Shown one piece after another: positions 22,973 through 29,928 of a stretch of 64,000 bases of DNA; within the stretch, counting starts at the first letter, position 1, and each line of letters begins with the position of its first letter. Source of the stretch: Catenulispora sp. MAP5-51. GTDB taxonomy: Bacteria; Actinomycetota; Actinomycetes; Streptomycetales; Catenulisporaceae. The stretch is from contig NZ_JBGCCH010000003.1 of NCBI RefSeq assembly GCF_041261205.1, positions 62,001 to 126,000 of the forward strand, given 5' to 3'. Position numbers and translations under genes: made by a program. The notes under the pieces are model-generated. The model made no database searches. It had not been told where the DNA came from and saw only the letters and a program-made list of their open reading frames with translations.

Positions 22973-25906
22973 ATGCGTTACGCGGTCTTGGGGTCGTTGA
23001 AGGTGTGGGATGACGCCGGCGTCGAGGTCCCGGTACCCGCGGGGAAGCAGAGTTCGGTGTTGGCCGCGTTGCTGCTGCGGCCGGGACAGGTTGTCGGGTT
23101 CGACGCGCTGGTCGGTGCGCTGTGGGCGGACCGGCCGGTGGCCGGGGCGCGTTCGGGGCTGGCCACGTACGTCTCCCGGCTGCGCGCGGTGCTCGGGCCC
23201 GACGGTGCGTCGCGGGTCCGGCACGAGGGCCGCGGCTACCTGTTCGCCCCCGAGGCCGGTGACGAGATCGACCACGTGCGGGCCGCGGACCTGGAATGCC
23301 GGGCGCGCGCGGCGGCCGTGGAGGGACGCTGGTCGCAGGCTTGTGAGGCCTCTGCGACGGCACTGGGCCTGTGGCGCGGCGAGGCGTTGGCGGACGTGGA
23401 GTCCGACGAGCTGCGCGGCGAGTACCTGCCGTACTTGGAGGAACTACGGATCCGCTTGGAGCAGCTGCGGATCGACGCGCATCTGGCCCGCGGCGAGTTC
23501 GACGCGATCCTGCCGGCTTTGCGGGCTCTGGCCGGCTCGCATCCGCTGAACGAGCCCTTCCACGAGCGGCACTTCCTCGCGCTGTACGGCGCGGGCCGGC
23601 ATGCCGACGCGCAGGAGTGGTACCGGCAGGTGCGGCTGCGGCTGCGGGAGGAGATCGGGTCCGAGCCGTCGCCGATGCTGCGCCGTTTCTATGAGCAGAC
23701 GCTGCGTGGCGCCGGTGTCGGCGCGCTGGTCGAGGACCTGCTCGGCCTGCGGCCCGTGACGCGGCCGGCGGCGGGGTTGGGGGCGGGGGTGGCGGAGCTG
23801 CCGATGCCGGGGGCGCTCGCGGCCGTGCGGGAAGCCGATGCGTTCTCGACCGAACCGCCGTTCCCGGACCTGCTGCCTCCGTCGCCGCGGCGGTTCGTCG
23901 GGCGCGAGGGCGAACTGGCTCTGCTGACCGAGGCCATGCGGGGGAACCATCCGCCGGACCTGCCGGGGTTGACGCTGCTGGTGGGCATGGCCGGGGTGGG
24001 CAAGTCGGCGTTGGCGCTGACGTGGGCCCACCGGTCGGCGCCGGCGTATCCGGACGGTCGGATCTACGTCGATCTGAAGGGGTTCGCCGATCGCGGCGCG
24101 CCGCTGACGGTCGACGAGGCGGTGCGGACGCTGCTGGACTGCTTCGGGATCCCGGAGCACCGGATGCCGGCCACCGCCGCCGGCCGGGTCGCGCTGTATC
24201 GGGCGGTGATCGCGGACAAGCGGGTGCTGATCGTGCTGGACAACGTCGGGCACTCCGATCAGGTGCGTCCGCTGCTGCCGCCGATGGGTCCGGCGCAGTT
24301 GCTGGCCACCAGCCGCAGTGCGCTGGCCAGCCTGGTGACGATCGACTTCGCGAAGAGCGTGAAGCTGGAGCCGTTGTCGGCGCGCGAGTCGCGGGATCTG
24401 CTGAACGTGCGGCTGGGCGCCGAGCGGACCAGCGGGCACGAGGAGGCGCTCGCTGCCATCGCAGAGCACTGCGCTCACCTGCCGCTGGCGCTGGTGGTCG
24501 CGGCGGGGCGTGCTCGGGTGCGGCCGCAGACGCCTTTGGAGGAGTTGGCCGCGCAGCTCGGCGAGATCGGGAGCAGCCTGGGCGCTTTGGACGGCGGGGA
24601 CGCGGCGGTGAACGTGCGGACCGTGCTGTCGTGGTCGTACCGGCAGCTCAGCCCGGAGGCGGCGCGCTTGTACCGGCTGCTGGCACTGCATCCGGGGCCT
24701 GATCTGTCGATGGCCGCGGCGGCCTCGCTGGCCGGTCTGTCGATGGCCGACGCGCAGGCGACGCTGACCGAGCTGGTGTCGATGAACATGGCGGCGGTCG
24801 ACGCGGACGGCCGGTACGGACGGCACGGGCTGCTGGAGGCGTTCGCGGCCGAGCGGCTGGCGGCGGAGGAGGACGGGGCCGAGCGGGACGCGGCGTTCCG
24901 GCGGCTCGTGGACCACTACCTGCGCGCCGCGGTGAGCGCGAACGTCTACGTCTCGACGGTCGCGCTGCCCTCGCCCGCGGAACTGCCGCCGCCCGGGCCG
25001 GACACGGTGTTCACACCGGTCCGGGACACCGCTGGCGGCGTGGCGTGGTTCAACGGCGAGCGCGAGGTTCTCAGCGTCCTGGTCCCGGCGGTGGCCGCGG
25101 CGGGACTGGACGCCGAGGTGTGGCAGCTGGCGTGCGCGCTGTCCACCGGCCTGGCGCGCATCGGCCGCCTGCAGGAGGACGTCGCCAACGCCCGCCTGGC
25201 CCTGGACTCCGCCCGGCGCCTGGCCGACCCCGTGGCCGAGGCGCACGTGCACCGCATGTTCGGCCGCGACCTGCCCCGCCTGGGCGACCCCGAGGGCGGC
25301 CTGCGCCACCTGGGCAGGGCGCTCGAGCTGTACGGCGAGGCCGGCCACGGGGAGGGCGTCGCCGAGACGAAGCGGACGGTGGCGAACGTCCGCGTGGTCC
25401 AGGGCGACCTCGCCGCGGCGGTGCCGCTGCTGAACGAGTACCTGGCGTACGCGGAGGCCGCCGACGACCGCCACGGCCAGGCGATGGGCCTGAACGCACT
25501 GGGCTGGAGCTACGCGCACCTCGGCCGCCTGCCGGAGGCACTGGCCAGCTGCCGCAAGGCACTGAGACTGAAGGTCGCCAGCGGCCGCCTGGACCACATC
25601 GGCATGCTCTGGGACAGCCTGGCCCTGGTCCACCACCGCCTCGGCGACCTGGACGAGGCCCGCACCTGCTACCGCCGCGCCATCGCCGCCTGCCTCGCCG
25701 AGGGCGACACGACGCAGGCGGCCCTGTCCTCGATGCGCCTCGGCGACGCCCTGCGCGACCGCGGCGACCACGCCGGCGCGCGCGAGAACTGGCGCGAGGC
25801 GCTCGCGGTGTTCGAGGCCGCCCGGCGACCGGAGGCGGCGCTGGTGCGGGAACGGTTGTCGGCGATTCCGCGGCAGCGGTCGGGGGTGGAGTCGGGGTTG
25901 CGGTGA
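22973..25906 (+). CDS. AfsR/SARP-type regulator with BTAD, NB-ARC and TPR domains
   Basis: A 977-residue regulator. Residues 1-95 are an OmpR-like winged helix (MRYAVLGSLKVWDDAGVEVP, then GLATYVSRLRAVLG). Residues 95-245 are the bacterial transcriptional activation domain (helical repeats ending EEIGSEPSPMLRRFYEQTLR). An NB-ARC ATPase begins near 300 (P-loop GMAGVGKSALALTWAH). The C-terminal third is TPR-like (YAEAADDRHGQAMGLNALGW, then LGDLDEARTCYRRAIAACLA). Relatives such as AfsR switch on secondary metabolism, with ATP binding and TPR contacts gating DNA binding. No biosynthetic cluster is adjacent. ATG 22973 and an in-frame ATG at 22961 are both possible. Confidence 0.92.
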   Translation: MRYAVLGSLKVWDDAGVEVPVPAGKQSSVLAALLLRPGQVVGFDALVGALWADRPVAGARSGLATYVSRLRAVLGPDGASRVRHEGRGYLFAPEAGDEIDHVRAADLECRARAAAVEGRWSQACEASATALGLWRGEALADVESDELRGEYLPYLEELRIRLEQLRIDAHLARGEFDAILPALRALAGSHPLNEPFHERHFLALYGAGRHADAQEWYRQVRLRLREEIGSEPSPMLRRFYEQTLRGAGVGALVEDLLGLRPVTRPAAGLGAGVAELPMPGALAAVREADAFSTEPPFPDLLPPSPRRFVGREGELALLTEAMRGNHPPDLPGLTLLVGMAGVGKSALALTWAHRSAPAYPDGRIYVDLKGFADRGAPLTVDEAVRTLLDCFGIPEHRMPATAAGRVALYRAVIADKRVLIVLDNVGHSDQVRPLLPPMGPAQLLATSRSALASLVTIDFAKSVKLEPLSARESRDLLNVRLGAERTSGHEEALAAIAEHCAHLPLALVVAAGRARVRPQTPLEELAAQLGEIGSSLGALDGGDAAVNVRTVLSWSYRQLSPEAARLYRLLALHPGPDLSMAAAASLAGLSMADAQATLTELVSMNMAAVDADGRYGRHGLLEAFAAERLAAEEDGAERDAAFRRLVDHYLRAAVSANVYVSTVALPSPAELPPPGPDTVFTPVRDTAGGVAWFNGEREVLSVLVPAVAAAGLDAEVWQLACALSTGLARIGRLQEDVANARLALDSARRLADPVAEAHVHRMFGRDLPRLGDPEGGLRHLGRALELYGEAGHGEGVAETKRTVANVRVVQGDLAAAVPLLNEYLAYAEAADDRHGQAMGLNALGWSYAHLGRLPEALASCRKALRLKVASGRLDHIGMLWDSLALVHHRLGDLDEARTCYRRAIAACLAEGDTTQAALSSMRLGDALRDRGDHAGARENWREALAVFEAARRPEAALVRERLSAIPRQRSGVESGLR

Positions 25907-25956
25907 CGGGGGGTGTGTCGGCGGCTCGACCCGAACCGCGCCCTTAGCCTTCAACC

Positions 25957-26152
25957 ATGACCGACGAACACGGCCAGCACGGCCAGCACGGCCAGCACGA
26001 CCAGCACGGCCAGCCCGTCCAAGCCGCCATCGACGCCGAGTTGCGCCTCCTGGACCCCGAGGTGCGCGCATCCCCGGACCGGGAGCTCGGTGTGGCGTCT
26101 GACGGAGACCGGCTGGCGGATGTACTTCCACCAGGGCACTCTGGCGGGTTAA
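25957..26152 (+). pseudogene. DUF4440/NTF2-like gene with internal deletion
   Basis: The frame opens at ATG 25957 with a Gly-Gln-His repeat (GQHGQHGQHDQHGQ), then AIDAELRLLDPEVRASPDRE, the first helix of DUF4440 proteins. Near 26090 homology jumps, one frame over, to SVWRLTETGWRMYFHQGT and LAG followed by TAA at 26150-26152. That is the last strand of the same family (RSSVWR...GWRxxFHQGT). About 65 residues between them are missing. So the gene has lost its centre and its frame. Its old stop codon sits two bases before the nested repeat element. Confidence 0.7.
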
Positions 26153-26345
26153 GCGGCGCCCCTGGCCTGTGGGTGGGTGGGTGTGGCTGGTTGCGGTTTG
26201 TTTGTGGGTTGACAGGCACAGGCGTTTCTTGACGGCTTCGCGCGGGGTTTGCGGGATCCGTTGGTGGCGCGGGCGGGGGGTGGTGCTGGTTTTGCGGGGC
26301 GGTGGTGGTGTGGGTAGGTGGTTGGCTCTACTGCGAAAATCAAAG

Positions 26346-26381
26346 GCACGAGCAAGGGCACGAGCAAGGGCACGAGCAAGG
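26346..26381 (+). repeat. Three exact 12-bp tandem repeats
   Basis: GCACGAGCAAGG is repeated three times without change at 26346, 26358 and 26370. The other copy of the element has a different, shorter tract here, so this part expands and contracts freely. Confidence 0.85.
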
Positions 26382-26492
26382 TCAAGGTCAAGGGCTTACA
26401 GGCGCCTCCGGCGGCGCCTGCGCGGCGAGCGGCCTCGCTCCGGGGAGTGGGGGTTGCGCTGGCTGCTGCCGGTCGCTGCTTGTGGTCGCCTT

Positions 26493-26516
26493 TGTCCCGG
26501 ATTCCCCGCCGCTTCG
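26493..26516 (+). repeat. 24-bp motif, copy A
   Basis: Begins TGTCCCGGATTCCCCG and ends CGCTTCG. It is the inverse of 26631-26654 except for one base, and both bound the first hairpin unit. Confidence 0.85.
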
Positions 26517-26529
26517 TCGCCCGGAGGGA

Positions 26530-26616
26530 ACCATCCCGGCCTGGGCGGTATCAAGCCGGATCACACGCTGCTGTGGCCTAGTATCGGCGGCTTGACACCG
26601 CCCAGTCCGGGATGGT
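26530..26616 (-). ncRNA. Candidate structured-RNA hairpin, unit 1
   Basis: Stem 26541-26558 pairs with 26588-26605 (17 of 18). The outer arms ACCATCCCGG and CCGGGATGGT (26607-26616) also pair. The single internal mismatch is A-C on the plus strand and becomes G-U on the minus strand, as does the mismatch between motif copies A and B. I therefore predict the minus strand as the RNA. It could instead be a DNA hairpin of a REP or MITE-like element. Confidence 0.4.
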
Positions 26617-26630
26617 TGTGCAAGCACCGC

Positions 26631-26654
26631 CGAAGCGACGGGGAATCCGGGACA
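26631..26654 (-). repeat. 24-bp motif, copy B
   Basis: Inverse copy of the motif. Its match with copy C extends on both sides to about 33 bp. Confidence 0.85.
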
Positions 26655-26750
26655 ACCCCGCCTGTGGGAACGGTTCCCGCACCTCGCGCCAGTCATGTCA
26701 CCGCAGCGTGTGCGAACCAAGTGGACCCGGTCCACACCACAGACCGGGGT

Positions 26751-26774
26751 TGTCCCGGATTCCCCGTCGCTTCG
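26751..26774 (+). repeat. 24-bp motif, copy C
   Basis: Same orientation as copy A; shares with B the T/A variant at the ninth base from its inner end, while A and D share C/G. Confidence 0.85.
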
Positions 26775-26786
26775 GCGGGCGTAGCC

Positions 26787-26872
26787 AAGCAGGCCGGTCC
26801 GGTGGTGTCAAGTCGCTGATACTGGACCACCAGCTCTGCGATCCGACTTGATACCACCGGACCGGTCTGCTT
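26787..26872 (+). ncRNA. Candidate structured-RNA hairpin, unit 2
   Basis: Stem 26794-26815 pairs with 26844-26865 (21 of 22), with outer arms AAGCAG/CTGCTT. Compared with unit 1 read in the same sense, at least five stem pairs differ by changes on both sides that keep pairing. The remaining mismatch is G-U on the plus strand. The loop keeps GGATC and AGTATC in the inverse sense. Confidence 0.4.
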
Positions 26873-26883
26873 CCGTAAGGCGA

Positions 26884-26907
26884 CGAAGCGGCGGGGAATC
26901 CGGGACA
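26884..26907 (-). repeat. 24-bp motif, copy D
   Basis: Inverse partner of copy C, closing the second palindromic unit (26751-26907). Confidence 0.85.
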
Positions 26908-27227
26908 GAGGCGACCACAAGCAGCGACCGCCGCCCGACTACGCGGCCCCCACTCCCCGGAGCGAGGCCGCTCGCCGCGCAGGCGCCGCCGGAGGCGCCT
27001 GTAAGCCTTTGATCTTGCCCTTGCCTGTCGCAGTTGCCCTTGGTTTTCGCAGTAGAGCCGACCGCCTACCCACACCACCGCCGCCCCACGAAACCAGCAC
27101 CACCCCCGACCCGCGCCACCAACGGATCCCGCAAACCCCGCGCGAAGCCGTCAAGAAACGCCTGCAAGCCCCCACCCCAGCCGCACCCACACGAGGAACT
27201 GACCCACACATAGGTCAGGGGCGCCGG

Positions 27228-28067
27228 TTAAGCCCGCCGCTGCCGTCCCTCCTCGAAGTCCTGCGCCGGCAAGCGCCCCTCCCGGACCGCGATCGCGTTC
27301 ACCAGCCGCTCGTACGTGTGCGGCGCCAGCAGGTCGCGGGCGGCCTCCACGTCGAAGAACCCGAACTCGTCGATCTCGTTCTCCTGCAGGCGGATGCGCG
27401 CGATGTCCTCCGGGCCGAGTTCGCCGCCGTCGTAGAAGTAGTGGATCAGGGGCGGGCGTTCGGCGGCGCGGGGGCGCCAGTCCACCATGAGCAGTGCGCC
27501 GGGTGGCACGTCCAGGCCGATCTCCTCCAGGGATTCGCGGCGGGCGCCCTCGGCCGGGAACTCGCCTTCCTCGACGCCGCCGCCGGGGAAGCTCCACTTC
27601 TTGTCCTGGCGGTAGGACTGGTGGACCAGGAGGACCTTGCCCGTTCCGTCGTGGAACAGCATCGAGGCGCCGACGATCACCTTCGGGAGTGATGCCACCC
27701 AGGCCGCGCGGTCCAGGCCGGTGCCGTGGTCCGACAGGCGGGGTGCGCCGGCGTCGATCGAGCGCAGGTAGAGGCGGCCGATGTGCTCGCTCAGGACGCG
27801 CTCGGGGTCGGGGACCACGGTTGCCAGGGCGACGGATGCCGCGGTGATCACGTCGCAGAGTTCGGCGGCCAGGTCGGCTTCGGTGTGGCTGCGGCCCTTG
27901 CGCGGGTTCTGGCCGGTGGTGCCGATCAGGGCGGCCGCGGCTTCGCCCGCCTCCTCGGCCACCTTCAGGACCCGTAGGGGGACCGCCAGTGCGGGATCAG
28001 TGTCCGGGTGCGAGTCCAGCCAGGCCTTCTGCTGCCGGACCACCTGCCAGATCAACGCCTCGTCCAT
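27228..28067 (-). CDS. MazG-like pyrophosphohydrolase fused to a NUDIX hydrolase
   Basis: A 279-residue two-domain enzyme. Residues 1-110 are an all-alpha MazG-like domain with the metal motifs EEAGE (near 38) and ELCDV (near 70). Residues 125-265 are a NUDIX domain with a complete box: GGVEEGEFPAEGARRESLEE followed by IGL. Both domains remove pyrophosphate from nucleoside diphosphate or triphosphate compounds, so the fusion suggests a dedicated nucleotide-pool cleaning enzyme. ATG 28067 lies inside the end of the rhomboid gene (71-nt overlap), implying coupled translation. Its stop codon is two bases from the nested repeat element. Confidence 0.88.
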   Translation of the reverse strand: MDEALIWQVVRQQKAWLDSHPDTDPALAVPLRVLKVAEEAGEAAAALIGTTGQNPRKGRSHTEADLAAELCDVITAASVALATVVPDPERVLSEHIGRLYLRSIDAGAPRLSDHGTGLDRAAWVASLPKVIVGASMLFHDGTGKVLLVHQSYRQDKKWSFPGGGVEEGEFPAEGARRESLEEIGLDVPPGALLMVDWRPRAAERPPLIHYFYDGGELGPEDIARIRLQENEIDEFGFFDVEAARDLLAPHTYERLVNAIAVREGRLPAQDFEEGRQRRA

Positions 28068-29022
28068 GCGTCACCATGCCCTTCGCGCCCTCGGCCGACG
28101 AGTGCAGTGCCGAGGTGCGCAGCACCGTCGCGCCGATCAACACAGCCAGTATCGCGACCAGACCGGCGGTCTGGATGAAGGCCTGGCGGGTGCGCGGGGC
28201 GTAAACGTAGACGAGTCCTATCACCAGGCCGGTGACCAGGCCGCCGAGGTGTCCCTGCCACGAGGTGAAGCGCGAGGCCAGCACCAGCCACAGAACCGCG
28301 ATCACCAGCTGGCGCCGGGCGCCCAGCGGATCGAAGTGGAGCTTGCGGCTCAGGACGAAGTAGAGCCCGATCAGCCCGAAGACCGCCCCCGACGCGCCGA
28401 TGGACTGCGTGTACGGCGCGGTCAGGTAGTAGCAGAACACCGAGCTGCCGATCGCCGACAGCAGATACGCCGCCAGGTATCGCACCCGCCCTATCTGCTG
28501 CTCCACCACCACGCCGAACATCCACAGCGACAGCATGTTGAACAGGATGTGCGCCGGCCCCAGCGGCGGCTGGTTCGGCAGGATGTGGACGAACGCCGAC
28601 GTGATCATCCGGTACCACTGGCCGTGCGCGACGCCGATGGGGTGGTAGCCCGCCGGCGGCGATGCCATCGCCTCGTAGAGCGCGTTGTTGGGCCCGCGCA
28701 TGGCATCGGAGAGCATGCCGAACTGGTCCACGACCGAGTTCTTCAGCAACTCCGCCGCGTACACCGCGAAGTTCAGCAGGATGAGCGCGATGGTGACCAC
28801 GGGTCGTGCGCCGCCGGACGCCAGCGACCCGAACACCGTCCGCGCCTGCCGCACGTCCTTGTTCCCCGAACGGACACACTCAGGGCACTGAAACCCCACC
28901 GAGGCGCTGTGCATGCAGTCCGGGCAGATGTATCGGTCGCAGCGTGTGCAGCGGACGTGGCTTTCGCGCCCGCCGTGCCGGTAACAGGTGGTGACCGGCA
29001 GGGTGGCGTCGGGGACGGACAT
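27997..29022 (-). CDS. Rhomboid intramembrane serine protease with N-terminal zinc finger
   Basis: A 341-residue membrane protease from ATG 29022, 8 nt after GGAGGA. Residues 13-49 form a B-box-like zinc-binding region (CYRHGG, CTRCDRYICPDC, CPEC). About six membrane helices follow. Catalytic residues are present: Ser211 in GASGAVFGL and His258 in WQGHLGGLVTG, plus the HxxxN oxyanion helper at 158-162 (HILFN). Rhomboids cleave transmembrane substrates within the lipid bilayer; this zinc-finger architecture is common in actinobacteria and its substrate is not known. Coupled to the MazG-NUDIX gene. Confidence 0.93.
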   Translation of the reverse strand: MSVPDATLPVTTCYRHGGRESHVRCTRCDRYICPDCMHSASVGFQCPECVRSGNKDVRQARTVFGSLASGGARPVVTIALILLNFAVYAAELLKNSVVDQFGMLSDAMRGPNNALYEAMASPPAGYHPIGVAHGQWYRMITSAFVHILPNQPPLGPAHILFNMLSLWMFGVVVEQQIGRVRYLAAYLLSAIGSSVFCYYLTAPYTQSIGASGAVFGLIGLYFVLSRKLHFDPLGARRQLVIAVLWLVLASRFTSWQGHLGGLVTGLVIGLVYVYAPRTRQAFIQTAGLVAILAVLIGATVLRTSALHSSAEGAKGMVTHGRGVDLAGGPAAEGLAGLAPGH

Positions 29023-29225
29023 CGCGGGAGTCCTCCGGTCGGGTGGCGACAAGATGGCGACGAGATGCAGCGGACGGCGCAACGGAACGGCACACCCTAC
29101 CGTGCAGGGACTCCTCGGCGGCGGGCTCGGCCGCGGCCCCTCAAACGCGACGAGGCGCGTGCCGTCCCGGCCGGCCGTATGCTGACGGCGATCCCCTGCT
29201 GTGATCATGTCGAGAAGAGACCCCA

Positions 29226-29861
29226 GTGCCCCGTCGTCCCCGCTGGATCGACCGTCTCACCGCCGCCGCGATACGCGGCGTCTGGGACTGGGCCCGAGTC
29301 CGCGGCCGCGTCACGTCGACCGCCCCCGGCCGGTACCGCTTCGCCCATCTCGGTCCCGGTGCCGCGCTGTCGTTCCCGCTCGGCGCGCTTTACAACGAGC
29401 AGTACATGGCCATCGGCGAGGGCACGCTCGTCGGCGAGGGCGTGAGCCTGGCAGTGGGGTGGCCCGGGGAGGACTTCGGCGAGGACATCGTCCTGCGCAT
29501 CGGCCGGGGCTGCTCGATCGGCCGCGGCAGCCACATAGTGGCCCACCTGCACATAGACATCGGCGACGACGTCTTCTTCGGGCCGTACGTCTACGTCACC
29601 GACCAGAACCACGGCTACGCCGCGCTGGACACCCCGATCGGCCGCCAGGACGCCGAGGACAAGCCGGTGACCATCGGCGACGGCTGCTGGCTGGGCGTCG
29701 GATCGGTGATCCTGCCGGGGACGACGCTGGGGCGCAACGTCGCCGTGGCGGCCGGCGCGGTGGTGCGCGGGTCCTTCCCGGACCACTGCCTGATCGGCGG
29801 GGTGCCGGCCCGGGTCCTGAGGCAGCATCACGCCGAGGAGGGCTGGCGGGCCGGCATCTGA
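29226..29861 (+). CDS. Hexapeptide-repeat acyltransferase
   Basis: A 211-residue left-handed beta-helix acyltransferase from GTG 29226. Hexapeptide repeats cover about residues 60-200 (IGEGTLVGEGVSLAV, IGRGCSIGRGSHIV, then VTIGDGCWLGVGSVIL and PGTTLGRNVAVAAGAVV). The catalytic His lies in the loop DQNHGY, as in LacA/NodL/maltose acetyltransferases. It probably acetylates a sugar or cell-wall glycan using acetyl-CoA. It stands alone, divergent from the rhomboid gene, with a weak ribosome site. Confidence 0.88.
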   Translation: MPRRPRWIDRLTAAAIRGVWDWARVRGRVTSTAPGRYRFAHLGPGAALSFPLGALYNEQYMAIGEGTLVGEGVSLAVGWPGEDFGEDIVLRIGRGCSIGRGSHIVAHLHIDIGDDVFFGPYVYVTDQNHGYAALDTPIGRQDAEDKPVTIGDGCWLGVGSVILPGTTLGRNVAVAAGAVVRGSFPDHCLIGGVPARVLRQHHAEEGWRAGI

Positions 29862-29928
29862 CCGGCGACCGGCATCTGACCGGCGACCGGCACCCGTCGG
29901 CAACCAGCCGCCGGATCCCCGGATCCCC

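Larger units (their letters stand above)
26153..26702 (+). repeat. Nested-palindrome element, copy 1
   Basis: This is the left half of a roughly 1.07-kb inverted repeat filling the gap between two convergent genes; no credible protein gene is seen here. Two bases after the stop codon comes GGCGCCCCTGGCCTGTG (26155-26171). A long arm follows (26219-26521) with strong identity to the inverse of 26879-27164, including a hairpin with 8-bp arms CAGGCGCC/GGCGCCTG (26399-26420) and a 3x12-bp tandem repeat. Then comes a palindromic unit (26493-26654) with the core hairpin at 26530-26616, and the small palindrome GGGAAC-G-GTTCCC (26666-26678). Long open frames in the arms shift between copies and are not taken as genes. 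Confidence 0.85.
26703..27227 (-). repeat. Nested-palindrome element, copy 2
   Basis: The right half of the inverted repeat, read on the minus strand from the stop codon of the MazG-NUDIX gene (27228-27230). Two bases after that stop comes GGCGCCCCTGACCTATG (27209-27225 inverse), 15 of 17 identical to copy 1. The arm is 26879-27164, the hairpin unit 26751-26907 with its core at 26787-26872, and the small palindrome GTGGACC-C-GGTCCAC at 26721-26735. Together the two copies are symmetric about position 26,702 or slightly left of it. Confidence 0.85.

Noticed and set aside
26169-26819. Long plus-strand open frame in copy 1 of the nested repeat (and its counterparts 26698-27211 on the minus strand)
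   Set aside because: Peptides such as FLTASRGVCGIRWWRG are shared between copies, but the frame is not kept across the repeat tract and composition is Arg/Gly low-complexity; pairing is conserved instead.
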